DNA of 64,000 nt from Candidatus Electrothrix gigas (lineage in GTDB: Bacteria > Desulfobacterota > Desulfobulbia > Desulfobulbales > Desulfobulbaceae): contig QYLO01000006.1 of NCBI GenBank assembly GCA_022766165.1, positions 29,006-93,005 of the forward strand, read 5' to 3'. How positions within the stretch are numbered: the first letter of the stretch is position 1; every line of letters starts with the position of its first letter. A model generated the notes under the pieces. That model saw nothing but the letters and a program-made list of their open reading frames with translations. It searched no databases and was not told the origin of the DNA. Shown here one piece after another: positions 29,257-37,901 of the stretch. Made by a program: the position numbers and the translations under genes.

Positions 29257-29571
29257 ATGGGAAAAACAGATTCAGGACATAAAGAAGAAATACTGACGAA
29301 GGACAAAAGGGCTTTGCAAGAACCTCCCCTGTATAAGGTACTTCTTCATAATGACGATTATACAACTATGGAGTTTGTGGTTATGGTGCTGGAAACTATT
29401 TTTGGCAAAGACACCGCAGAGGCAACCACGATTATGCTCAATGTCCACCATGATGGGACAGGGGTAGCCGGTGTGTATTCCCGTGAAATCGGAGAGAGCA
29501 AGGTTTCGGAAGTGCATCAGACGGCCCGCAAAAATCAATTTCCGTTGAAATGCTCGTTAGAAAAGGCATAA
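29257..29571 (+). CDS. clpS: ClpS adaptor protein
   Basis: The 104-residue protein carries the ClpS hallmarks: YKVLLHNDDYTTMEFVV (about residues 26-42), with Asn-Asp-Asp of the N-degron pocket, and the later conserved VYSREIGESKV. ClpS delivers N-end-rule substrates to ClpA. The clpA gene begins about 105 bases downstream on the same strand, the classical arrangement. The spacer between them holds a repeated AT-rich segment (CATATAATAGAGATAT twice at 29642-29676). Confidence 0.96.
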   Translation: MGKTDSGHKEEILTKDKRALQEPPLYKVLLHNDDYTTMEFVVMVLETIFGKDTAEATTIMLNVHHDGTGVAGVYSREIGESKVSEVHQTARKNQFPLKCSLEKA

Positions 29572-29676
29572 AAGGTATAAAAGATAAAAAAGGTAAAAGG
29601 TATATTGACCTTTTCTTTTGGCATTGACCACTACCTTTTAGGCATATAATAGAGATATTAGCCATATAATAGAGAT

Positions 29677-31947
29677 ATGTTAAGTCGAGAATTAGAATTA
29701 GCCTTGATCAAGGCCATAAAAGAGGCTAAGGCAAAAAAACACGAGTATGTGACTGTTGAACACATGCTCTGGGGACTTCTGCATGATGATCTTGCTGCCC
29801 ATATTATTAATAAATGCGGCGGCGATAATAACTCAATCCGGGAGCGACTCAAGGAGTTTCTTGCCGGTGGTGTGCCGTTATTAGGTGCAGGAAAGGACGA
29901 GCCTTCACAGACAGTTGCCTTTAACCGGGTGTTGCAGCGGGCTGTGAACCATGTCCAGAGTTGCGGTAAAAAAGAAGTGGACACCGGCGATGTGCTGGTT
30001 TCCATCTTTGCAGAACCTGATTCTCATGCGGTGTATTTTCTCGGCAGTGAAGGGGTCGGCAGGATGGAAGTAGTGGAGTATATTTCTCATAATATTCCTG
30101 AAAACCTTCAGAAAAAGCCTGCTCCTCAACCAGATGAAAAAGCTTCAAGTACAAAGAAGAAAAGGGGCAAAAACGATGTGCTGGAACTGTTTACAGTCAA
30201 CTTTGCACAACTGGCTCAACAGGAGCGGATTGATCCCTTGATTGGTCGCGTCCGTGAACTTGAACGGATGATGCAGGTTCTCTGTCGGCGGCGGAAGAAT
30301 AACCCGCTGTTAGTGGGTGAGCCTGGGGTAGGTAAAACCGCCATTGCAGAGGGATTAGCTCTGCGTATTTATGAGGACAGTGTTACTCGGCAAGAGGAAA
30401 CACCAGACCCTGACAAGATGGTGCCGGATCTGCTCCAAGACACAACAATCTACATGTTGGATATGGGCGCTCTTGTTGCTGGAACCAAGTACAGGGGAGA
30501 CTTTGAAAAACGGCTCAAGGCTGTGGTGGCGTCTGTAGAGGCCAAGGACAATGCCATTCTCTTTATTGATGAAATGCATACCATTATTGGAGCAGGTGCG
30601 ACTAGCGGAGGTTCCATGGACGCCTCCAATCTTCTCAAGCCAGCCCTCCAAGCAGGAACGATCCGCTGTATTGGTTCAACAACATACGAAGAGCATAAAA
30701 ATTATATTGAAAAAGACCGGGCCCTCTCCCGTCGATTTCAGAAAATTGATATTGAGGAACCTTCTGTGCAGGATACCTGTGCAATTCTCAAGGGCTTGCA
30801 GTCCCGTTACGAGGAGCATCATGATCTTTCTTACTCCGCAGAGGCTCTTGAAACAACAGCGGAACTGGCTGAACGATATATCAACGATCGTTTTCTGCCA
30901 GACAAGGCGATTGATGTCATGGATGAGGTTGGGGCTTCTCTGCGCTTGGCAGGCAAAACCGGTTCAACTGTCACGGTTGAGGATGTAGAAAAAATTGTCT
31001 CTAAGATGGCAAGAGTTCCAGTGGTTTCTGCAAATAACGATGAAACTGACGGCCTCCGTAACTTAGAAGATAAGCTCAAGTCGGTTATTTTTGGGCAGGA
31101 TGAGGCGGTTGTTGAGGTGGTACAGGCAGTAAAACGTTCCAAGGCTGGCTTGGGCAATCCTCTTTCCCCCACAGGTTGTTTTCTCTTTGCCGGACCTACG
31201 GGTGTGGGCAAAACCGAGGTGGCAAGACAGTTGGCTCAGGCAATGTCTATTCACTTTGAACGCTTTGATATGAGTGAGTATATGGAAAAACATGCCGTGG
31301 CACGTCTTATTGGTGCGCCTCCCGGCTATGTTGGCTTTGAGCAGGGCGGTTTACTCACAGATGCCATTCGCAAGCATCCGCATACTGTGCTGTTATTAGA
31401 TGAAATCGAAAAGGCGCATCCTGATGTTTTCTCCATTCTTCTTCAGGTAATGGATCATTCAACCTTAACAGATAACAGCGGTCGACGAGCTGATTTTCGC
31501 AATGTTATTTTGATGATGACCACCAATGCCGGCGCTCGTGAGATGAGTGAGCGAAGCATTGGCTTTATCGGTGATAGCAAAGGAAAAGAGCAAAAGGCCC
31601 TGAAAACCCTGTTTACCCCGGAATTTAGAAACAGACTTGACAGCGCAATTACCTTCCATGCCTTGGAAATGGATGCGGTTGAACGAATTGTTGATAAGAT
31701 GGTGGTTGAACTCCAAGGACAGTTGGCAGATAAAAATGTCGAGATCTCTTTGACTCCGGCGGCCCGGCGTGGCTTGGCCGAAGAGGGATATGATCCAGCA
31801 AACGGTGCGCGTCCTTTGCGCCGTTTAATCATGAAAGAGATTGGCGATGTGCTGACAGAAGAAATTCTTTTTGGTAAGCTTAGTAAAGGTGGAAAGGTAC
31901 GTATTGGTCGACGTAGAGGCAAAATGACCTTTTCTTATCCTCAGTAA
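29677..31947 (+). CDS. clpA: ClpA ATP-dependent unfoldase
   Basis: The 756-residue protein has the full class I Clp layout: two N-terminal Clp_N repeats (about 1-150), AAA module 1 with GEPGVGKT (about 213-220), and AAA module 2 with GPTGVGKT (about 507-514). The ClpP-docking loop reads SIGFIG after the second Walker region. It lacks the long middle coiled coil of ClpB, which supports ClpA. With ClpS just upstream it works in N-end-rule degradation. No clpP is in this window. Confidence 0.97.
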   Translation: MLSRELELALIKAIKEAKAKKHEYVTVEHMLWGLLHDDLAAHIINKCGGDNNSIRERLKEFLAGGVPLLGAGKDEPSQTVAFNRVLQRAVNHVQSCGKKEVDTGDVLVSIFAEPDSHAVYFLGSEGVGRMEVVEYISHNIPENLQKKPAPQPDEKASSTKKKRGKNDVLELFTVNFAQLAQQERIDPLIGRVRELERMMQVLCRRRKNNPLLVGEPGVGKTAIAEGLALRIYEDSVTRQEETPDPDKMVPDLLQDTTIYMLDMGALVAGTKYRGDFEKRLKAVVASVEAKDNAILFIDEMHTIIGAGATSGGSMDASNLLKPALQAGTIRCIGSTTYEEHKNYIEKDRALSRRFQKIDIEEPSVQDTCAILKGLQSRYEEHHDLSYSAEALETTAELAERYINDRFLPDKAIDVMDEVGASLRLAGKTGSTVTVEDVEKIVSKMARVPVVSANNDETDGLRNLEDKLKSVIFGQDEAVVEVVQAVKRSKAGLGNPLSPTGCFLFAGPTGVGKTEVARQLAQAMSIHFERFDMSEYMEKHAVARLIGAPPGYVGFEQGGLLTDAIRKHPHTVLLLDEIEKAHPDVFSILLQVMDHSTLTDNSGRRADFRNVILMMTTNAGAREMSERSIGFIGDSKGKEQKALKTLFTPEFRNRLDSAITFHALEMDAVERIVDKMVVELQGQLADKNVEISLTPAARRGLAEEGYDPANGARPLRRLIMKEIGDVLTEEILFGKLSKGGKVRIGRRRGKMTFSYPQ

Positions 31948-32154
31948 GTAACAACAATTCTGCCTCTTTTTTAAGGAAAGGAGACAACAAAATATGAAAG
32001 AAAGTACTTTCATATAAAAAAATTCTAGCGTTAGTTGTCGTCAGGCATTATACATCAGGTGATTATCTGGTATGCATCTGATGCCGTCCTTCTGTCTGTT
32101 ACTCACTGTCTGTAGCTGATTGGACAAAAAATACTTTTTCAATGGAGAAAAAAA

Positions 32155-32496
32155 ATGGTTAAAAATATTATTTATGTTCTTATTCTTGCTGTAATCGGTA
32201 TTCCCTCTTGGCAGATTGGTACGGTTATGTTGGAGAAAAAGAAGGTTACCTATCTGATCCAGGAACAGGCCAATACAATTAAAAAATACGATAACCCAGA
32301 TCTTGTTAAGAGATATCTAAAAGAAAATTTAGAGCTTATGGGTCTCCCAACAGAGTTTTCCTTTGAAAGTCTTGAACGGAGAAAGGTCAAGATTGGTTAT
32401 ACATACTATGGAGATGCCACTATTTTTGGCTATACCTATTATGAGGTGGAAGAGGATATAGAGGCGATAACAGAAGATGGTCAATTTGATAGATGA
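32155..32496 (+). CDS. Hypothetical single-pass membrane protein
   Basis: I do not recognise this 113-residue protein. An N-terminal hydrophobic helix (about residues 4-20) is followed by a soluble part rich in Tyr and charged residues, with GYTYYGDATIFGYTYYEVEED as two short similar strands (about 82-102). The size and layout resemble DUF4845-type proteins, but I cannot confirm that. It has GGAG upstream at the right distance (TGGAGAAAAAAA-ATG). It lies between clpA and a transglutaminase-like gene, all on the plus strand. Confidence 0.65.
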   Translation: MVKNIIYVLILAVIGIPSWQIGTVMLEKKKVTYLIQEQANTIKKYDNPDLVKRYLKENLELMGLPTEFSFESLERRKVKIGYTYYGDATIFGYTYYEVEEDIEAITEDGQFDR

Positions 32497-32571
32497 TGTA
32501 TAAGCCGGAGCAAGTAGGTAAAGTAGGTAAAAGTAGCACCTTTTTATTCTGGCTTTTTTCTGGTATTCCCC

Positions 32572-34047
32572 ATGACTGCCCGTATACTGAAAATTTTTAT
32601 TGTCTACTGTTGGCTTGCCCTGCTTGTCTCTCTGGTACAACGGGATTTTTTTATTCATGCCTTGGAGAGTGATGAACAGGAGATCTTAATTCAGGCAAAA
32701 CATCAGCAATACTATGGGGTACATCTTCATAATAAACGCATAGGCTATGTTATGGAGGATATCCGCCCCTATGCCAATGGAGAGGGAGAGGAAGGGGTGC
32801 GTATCCGCCAACAGGCTTCGCTCCGACTCAAGGTGCTTAATTCGGTACAACCGATTACAATGAAGCTCAATGCCACTGCGGGCAACGGCCTACAACTTCG
32901 TACCTTTGAGTTTTTTTTCTCCTCTCCATTTTATAAAACAACGGCAAAGGGACAGGTCAACGGGAACACGGTACATTTTACTTTAGATACCGATGGAGCC
33001 ACAATCAAGGATTCAATCACTCTGCAAGGCCCGCCGATATTGCCGCTCAATCAACGGGGCTATCTTTTAAGTGCGTTGAGTACAAAGGGAGACAAACTAA
33101 AGATTCCCTTTTTTGATCCTTTTTCCCTTGCTGCCCGATCTTCTGTAGTGACCTATAATGGTCAGGAAAAGAAGCTGTTAAATGAGCGGATATACCAATT
33201 GCACCATTTTACAGAATCATACTCTGGGATGAAGGTCAACTTTTGGCTGGACGATCAGGGAAAGGTTATCCAACAACGATCACCTGCTGGTTTTATTTTT
33301 CAGGCAGAACCAAAATTCAAGGCAATGGATATCCGGGACAGTGGAGATGAACTCTTATCCACTGTTGCTGTGCAGTATACTGGCAAACCTTTTCAGGAAA
33401 ATGCGCAGAACGCAACGTATCAGGTACAGTTTCCCCAAGAGGCAGAGGTTGATTTAAACGGTGGTCGTCAGCATTTTGCCAATGGCAGGCTTGTGTTGCA
33501 AAAAGAAATGTTTCCACCGCAACCAACAGATGATGCTCAGACCTCTGGAGAACGTTGCAGTGATAACAGTGCCTCCTTAACAGCAAGTCGCTATGTGCAG
33601 GCCGATGATCCGGCGATTAGAGCAAAGGCTCAGGAAATTATTGGGCAGGAGGTTGATCCTGTTCGTCAGGTTCCTCTATTGGTGGAATGGGTATACAAAA
33701 ACATTGAAAAACGTCCGGTTATTGGCTTGCCTGATGCCTTAACCACGTTACAAAGCGGCAAAGGAGATTGCAATGAACATGCAGCACTCTTTGCAGCCCT
33801 TGCCCGTAGTCTTAGTATTCCCACAACCATTGCTGCTGGTGTTACCCGACAAAAGAATGCCTTTTATTACCATGCTTGGAACGAGGTCTGTTTAAACGGG
33901 CAATGGATCAGCTTGGATACCACGGTTAATCAGCTACCTGCTGATCTGTATCATATCCGCTTTACCCGTGGCGACCTCGAAGGGCAGCTTGCAATCGGAG
34001 CCTTGATCGGGAAATTGCAGATTGAGATCTTGCCAGCTCAGGAATAA
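32572..34047 (+). CDS. Transglutaminase-like domain protein, exported
   Basis: The 491-residue protein has an N-terminal hydrophobic helix (about 7-23), a large beta-rich region, and a C-terminal transglutaminase-like (papain-fold) domain. The triad is Cys400 in GKGDCNEHAALFAA, His434 in YYHAWNEV and Asp449 in LDTTVNQ. Such bacterial proteins are predicted periplasmic peptidases or cross-linkers, and few have known substrates. The triad is intact, so catalysis is likely. It shares strand and close spacing with the small membrane protein upstream. Confidence 0.85.
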   Translation: MTARILKIFIVYCWLALLVSLVQRDFFIHALESDEQEILIQAKHQQYYGVHLHNKRIGYVMEDIRPYANGEGEEGVRIRQQASLRLKVLNSVQPITMKLNATAGNGLQLRTFEFFFSSPFYKTTAKGQVNGNTVHFTLDTDGATIKDSITLQGPPILPLNQRGYLLSALSTKGDKLKIPFFDPFSLAARSSVVTYNGQEKKLLNERIYQLHHFTESYSGMKVNFWLDDQGKVIQQRSPAGFIFQAEPKFKAMDIRDSGDELLSTVAVQYTGKPFQENAQNATYQVQFPQEAEVDLNGGRQHFANGRLVLQKEMFPPQPTDDAQTSGERCSDNSASLTASRYVQADDPAIRAKAQEIIGQEVDPVRQVPLLVEWVYKNIEKRPVIGLPDALTTLQSGKGDCNEHAALFAALARSLSIPTTIAAGVTRQKNAFYYHAWNEVCLNGQWISLDTTVNQLPADLYHIRFTRGDLEGQLAIGALIGKLQIEILPAQE

Positions 34048-34088
34048 ATTGCTCCCGTCACTCCTTTTATTCCTGGTAGCGCAGTCTC

Positions 34089-34772
34089 TTACACCATCTT
34101 CTCCTGAGACCAGTCATTATGCTCAAACTCAGCATGATCTGGTTTTTTCGGCTGTATCTCTTCCATGCGTTGCCGAAGCCAGGTCATAACTTTATCAAAT
34201 TCGTTGCTCATCTCCTGCATGGCCTTGCCCCGATGACTGACCGCACTTTTTTCTGCCATGCCAACCTCGGCAAAGGTCTTGCCAAAGTCTTCATAATAAA
34301 AAATAGGGTCATAGCCAAAGCCTGCCTCTCCCTGGCGTTCTTGAGTAATGCTGCCCTCACAACTCGCTTCCCAGGTCAGGGCAGGCCCTCCTGGCGTTGC
34401 TAACGAGAGAACGCACTGAAAACGGGCTGTACGATCTGTTTTCCCCTGCATCTCTTGGAGCAATTTTTCGCAGTTATCCCAATCTGTGGCATTTTCACCG
34501 CTGTAGCGAGCCGAGTACACCCCAGGGGCACCGTTAAGGGCATCGACCACCAAACCAGAATCATCGGCAAGGGCTGGGAGACCGAGTACTCTCGCATAGT
34601 GATGCGCCTTTTTATAGGCATTATCATCAAAGGTCTCTCCATCTTCAACTGCTTCAGGCAATGGGCCGTAATCTTTGAGGCATTTCACCTCAATGGGAAA
34701 ATCTTTTACCAGCTCTTGAAACTCTTTTACCTTATTTTGATTATTGGTGGCAAGAACAATAATGTTGTGCAT
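34089..34772 (-). CDS. rdgB: XTP/dITP diphosphatase (RdgB/HAM1 family)
   Basis: This enzyme hydrolyses non-canonical purine triphosphates to monophosphates. The N-terminal LATNNQNKVKEFQELV, DDSGLVVDALNGAPGVYSAR (about residues 67-86) and the late GFGYDPIF and SHRGKAM motifs define the family. At 227 residues it is about 25 longer than usual, through a hydrophilic C-terminal tail. AGATCAACCT with GGAG is eight bases upstream of the ATG. It is convergent with the transglutaminase-like gene. Confidence 0.95.
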   Translation of the reverse strand: MHNIIVLATNNQNKVKEFQELVKDFPIEVKCLKDYGPLPEAVEDGETFDDNAYKKAHHYARVLGLPALADDSGLVVDALNGAPGVYSARYSGENATDWDNCEKLLQEMQGKTDRTARFQCVLSLATPGGPALTWEASCEGSITQERQGEAGFGYDPIFYYEDFGKTFAEVGMAEKSAVSHRGKAMQEMSNEFDKVMTWLRQRMEEIQPKKPDHAEFEHNDWSQEKMV

Positions 34773-35102
34773 AGGTTGATCTCCATAAAAAAGGGTTCAG
34801 AGACATTTTTTTGCAGTTTCAGGTAGCTGCATCATGTCTTACTCATCGCCTGAAAAATTCTTCAGAAATGATCATATATCAAGTTGATCGTACATACAAA
34901 ATTCATGACGGCATGATAATCATGATCCTTTGATTCTGTCAAGGGTTAAGGGACTCAATAAAAAATACCCTACCCTTGGTACACAGGCACGGCTTTCTCA
35001 TACTTAAATCCTGCAATGAAGATTTCAGGTACAGTAGCCTGCATTTTTTGCTTAACATCTTGGAGAATAACTGGTAGTTAAGAGATACAGATGAGTTGTT
35101 GT

Positions 35103-35134
35103 TGCTGAAGTGCTGAAGTGCTGAAGTACTGAAG
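35103..35134. repeat. 8-bp tandem repeat, four units
   Basis: TGCTGAAG is repeated three times perfectly, and once more with one change (TACTGAAG). It sits about 70 bases before the 11-bp array. Confidence 0.85.
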
Positions 35135-35204
35135 GTAGTTTGCAAGGCAGGGAGAAGTTTATACAGGGGAATGAGGTCATTCTGAACTGATACGATATCG
35201 TCTA

Positions 35205-35259
35205 TATATGGCGAATATATGGCGAATATATGGCGAATATATGGCGAATATATGGCGAA
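35205..35259. repeat. 11-bp tandem repeat, five perfect units
   Basis: TATATGGCGAA is repeated five times without change. Each unit contains an ATG, and since 11 is not a multiple of three these fall in all three frames. Those at 35219 and 35252 are in frame with the phosphatase gene. Confidence 0.95.
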
Positions 35260-35281
35260 TAAAGGCAGGTGCAATAAGAGT

Positions 35282-35821
35282 ATGATTCCAAATTTACGAG
35301 ATGTAGGCAAAACCGTCAACCGCATTTGCGGTCAGGATATTATGAATGAGGGCCTGCTGTATCGCAGCGGAACGGTGAATAAGCTGGCTGATGAGAGCGA
35401 ATTGCCGGATGTGCAAACAATCCTCAATTTACGGACTGAAGAAGATCATGTCTTCCCGTCCAAGAGGCAACTCCATATACCGGCGATTGATTCGGCAGGA
35501 AATTATCTTACCTTAAACGGTACAGTTCGAGGTTGGGTGAACAAGGTCATTGAGAGTATCTGTAAAGATCGAATATTTCCTCTTTTACTGCACTGTACCT
35601 ACGGGAAAGATCGAACCGGTATCATTACCGCTATGATCCTCTTGGCGATAGACATAGGGCCGCCTGTGATCATTGAGGAGTATATGCAGACAGAAGGATT
35701 GACTTCTGATGGAGATGTCCGGCTGGCCTTGAAGGAGTTTGGAGTAGTTGAGGAGTACTTATATGATAAAGAACTCATAGCGTTCTTAAAGAACACGTTG
35801 CTCAAGGATTTCCCTGTGTAA
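35282..35821 (+). CDS. Tyrosine-protein phosphatase-like protein
   Basis: The 179-residue protein belongs to the Y_phosphatase3 type. It opens with NLRDVGKTVN, has LYRSG (about residues 26-30), and carries the P-loop HCTYGKDRTG with catalytic Cys105 and Arg111. I chose the ATG at 35282 because family members begin with this NLRD segment. An in-frame ATG lies within the 11-bp repeats (35219), giving 21 extra residues encoded by the array. The protein has no signal peptide, so it is cytoplasmic. Substrate could be a phosphotyrosine protein or a phosphoinositide-like compound. Confidence 0.85.
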   Translation: MIPNLRDVGKTVNRICGQDIMNEGLLYRSGTVNKLADESELPDVQTILNLRTEEDHVFPSKRQLHIPAIDSAGNYLTLNGTVRGWVNKVIESICKDRIFPLLLHCTYGKDRTGIITAMILLAIDIGPPVIIEEYMQTEGLTSDGDVRLALKEFGVVEEYLYDKELIAFLKNTLLKDFPV

Positions 35822-36582
35822 GGAGTCTCCAACAAATTCTATTTAGAATCTACAGCTATCAGTATAAAGCGAAGGTTTGGTGGCAAAGAAACTAGTATCA
35901 TTTAGCTAAAGTTACTTGATAAATTCTAATGTTCAATTCTTTTTGAAAGAAGAATACACTCTTTCCGGGCTTTAGGATAAGCTCAAGATTTCGCTTTGCT
36001 TCATCAAATTCAATTTTGTCGAGACAACCTGGATTTGGCAAGACTTGACGACGTTGCCCGCGTTTAACATGGGCAGCCTGCGACGAAGAACTCAACTGGA
36101 AAGATTGCTTGAATTTGTCCAGTTTCTATTGCAGCAGGACAATGCCGGGAAACAGCTTGAAAAGTTAGGAAAAAAAGTCAAAGAGTTTTCTCAGCTTGTT
36201 CCTTCCGGCAAATAAATGATCACCCTCAAGCGACAGGTTAGCCAGCTATTAACATGAAGAATCGAGTCCATATATTCCCTATATTGTTCACAGTCTGTAT
36301 TTTTTCTACTTATCAGGATATTAAACGGACAAACATGGAAAGCAGAAACATCATTCTGGCTAAATCAACTTTTAACCAGAATGGATGAACAATAAACAGG
36401 AAAACGTAGTTGACAGAATAAAATGTAGTGTCAACAGGTTCTTGCCGGTGTGTCCTTTTCTCCCCACAACACCAAAATATTACCAACACCCCTCAAAAAT
36501 ATGTTAATTGGGGTCTGTCCCTTATTTGCCAAAGTCTGCAACGCCATAAGCGATCGGGTTGACCCCAAATGTTAGGCCTTCT
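35822..36582. other. Intergenic region with the left direct repeat and gene remnants
   Basis: This 760-base stretch contains no gene I can support. A 48-codon plus-strand reading frame at 36069-36215 (ends KEFSQLVPSGK) reads like the helical C-terminal scrap of a larger protein. A 65-codon minus frame (35898-36095) partly overlaps it. The left copy of a direct repeat (36314-36500) and a TTGGGGTC/GACCCCAA inverted pair (about 36508-36572) are close to the lectin gene. Confidence 0.4.
36314..36500. repeat. Left copy of an imperfect direct repeat flanking the lectin gene
   Basis: CAGGATATTAAACGGACAAA at 36314 and the following bases reappear at 37085-37180 with small differences. Here the two halves of the repeat are separated by about 80 extra bases: the first half is about 36314-36382 and the second about 36459-36500 (TCTCCCC, then ACACCAA). 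Confidence 0.75.
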
Positions 36583-37014
36583 CTATCGTATTATCCAACG
36601 TTGATTATCTCCTCCATGACAAGAATAAAGGATAATTTGAGTTGAATCTGCTGAGCCACCGCCTTTTACATCTAAGCATTTTCCACCAATTCCTTTAATG
36701 GCACCATTTACTACTTCCCATTGTTGATTTTCACCACCATGACATCGATATAAGATAATTTCAGTCGAATTGGCAGAGCTACCACCTTTTACGTCTAGGC
36801 ATTTACCACCAAGGCCTTTGATTGCACCGTCAATTACTTCCCAACGTTGGTTTTTTCCTCCATGGCAACGATATAGAATAATTTCAGTCGAATTGGCAGA
36901 GCTACCACCTTTTACGTCTAGGCATTTGCCACCAATACCGACTATTTCAGCAGAATGACAGGCGCTAGATGAAGCACCAATCATAAATAAAATTGCTATA
37001 ATTTTTTTTATCAC
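36583..37014 (-). CDS. Secreted ricin B-type (beta-trefoil) lectin
   Basis: The 143-residue protein consists of a signal peptide (about 1-22, cleavage near HSA) and three consecutive repeats of about 40 residues. Each has GGKCLDVKGG, an IILY strand, a CHGG turn and a QxW motif (QRW, QQW, QRW), the signature of ricin-type lectins. One trefoil is complete. The repeats are nearly identical in protein and DNA, which implies recent internal amplification or gene conversion. There is no catalytic partner domain. It probably binds galactose-type glycans outside the cell. It lies between direct repeats. Confidence 0.88.
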   Translation of the reverse strand: MIKKIIAILFMIGASSSACHSAEIVGIGGKCLDVKGGSSANSTEIILYRCHGGKNQRWEVIDGAIKGLGGKCLDVKGGSSANSTEIILYRCHGGENQQWEVVNGAIKGIGGKCLDVKGGGSADSTQIILYSCHGGDNQRWIIR

Positions 37015-37399
37015 TTATCAATCCTCCTCATGCAGTTAGATATTATGGAAGGCAAAATTGTGCCTAGTTGTCAACATTGCCTAACAGGATATTAAACGGA
37101 CAAACATCATTCTGGCTAAATCAATTTTTAACCAGAATTTCTCCCCGTAACACCAAGACATTACAACCACCTCTCAAAAAAAACAAGTCAAATGAGAGGG
37201 AGAGATAAAAAACTTCCCCAACGGTTCTGCACGATCCTGTAAACACCCTTTATACAACCGCTATCTCAGGATATTGACTTTTTCGCTACTTTGTGTTCAT
37301 CTAAAAAGAAAGCGTCGAGCTGTATTATTGCTCAAAATTTGATATCTTGAAGACAAACGGTCTGCACAAAATGCACAAGAATGAAAAGGATGATTAGCA
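37015..37399. other. Intergenic region with the right direct repeat
   Basis: No gene is visible. The right copy of the flanking repeat is at 37085-37180. The remainder up to 37399 lies ahead of the plus-strand hypothetical gene and contains a weak AAGGA ribosome-binding sequence. Confidence 0.4.
37085..37180. repeat. Right copy of the imperfect direct repeat flanking the lectin gene
   Basis: This copy is contiguous: CAGGATATTAAACGGACAAA, then CATCATTCTGGCTAAATCAA, then AACCAGAAT, and then CTCCCC with ACACCAA. It matches both halves of the left copy. Confidence 0.75.
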
Positions 37400-37822
37400 A
37401 TGAATGAGTACCGTCAAGCCCACAGTGTGGCTCTTTATGATGCCGGAGTGTCAATAACCAATCTCACTGCACAACAACACGAGGAGGGAAGGGGCTATCC
37501 TTTGGCAACTGGAATGCCGCCAGGCAGCTTCCGTATCCCGGAAAGTGAACTCTCTATCCTAAAAAGTGAGTTCAGGAGCAAGCAGGTTGCCATGCCTATG
37601 GGAAGACGACAGGGCGGTTCATTGAGCTTTCATAAAACGCTTGTCTCGTATAATGAGACCTTGGATGAAGAGGTACGGGTAAAAGACCTCCTGATACGGG
37701 TTGATGGCCCGCAACTGCTCTCTCTTCAGCTTGTGGAAGAGAAACGCACTGCAAAGGGCAAACATATCACGACTAAGGAAATAACCTATTGCGGTCTTTT
37801 TGCCATTGAATGGGTCTCTTAG
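37400..37822 (+). CDS. Hypothetical protein
   Basis: I do not recognise this 140-residue protein. It has no signal peptide or membrane segment and looks like a soluble alpha/beta protein, with strands near residues 95-115 (LLIRVDGPQLLSLQLVEEK). Codon use looks ordinary and the start has AAGGA upstream, so it is probably real. It is convergent with nrdJ, 80 bases away. Confidence 0.55.
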   Translation: MNEYRQAHSVALYDAGVSITNLTAQQHEEGRGYPLATGMPPGSFRIPESELSILKSEFRSKQVAMPMGRRQGGSLSFHKTLVSYNETLDEEVRVKDLLIRVDGPQLLSLQLVEEKRTAKGKHITTKEITYCGLFAIEWVS

Positions 37823-37901
37823 AAGTCCCCTTGAAATCTTTTTACCCGTTTTTTCGACGTCCTGATGCAATGTAAAAAAATTACTAACGCTTGTTGATCT
37901 G

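Larger units (their letters stand above)
34773..35281. other. Intergenic region with two tandem-repeat tracts
   Basis: No gene is visible between rdgB and the tyrosine phosphatase, which diverge. The stretch holds an 8-bp repeat tract (35103-35134) and an 11-bp repeat array (35205-35259). Promoters for both genes are expected here but I could not pick one with confidence. Confidence 0.5.

Noticed and set aside
35898..36095. Minus-strand frame of 65 codons in the gap after the phosphatase
   Set aside because: Short and without a domain or ribosome-binding site. The overlapping plus-strand scrap at 36069-36215 is also too weak to call.
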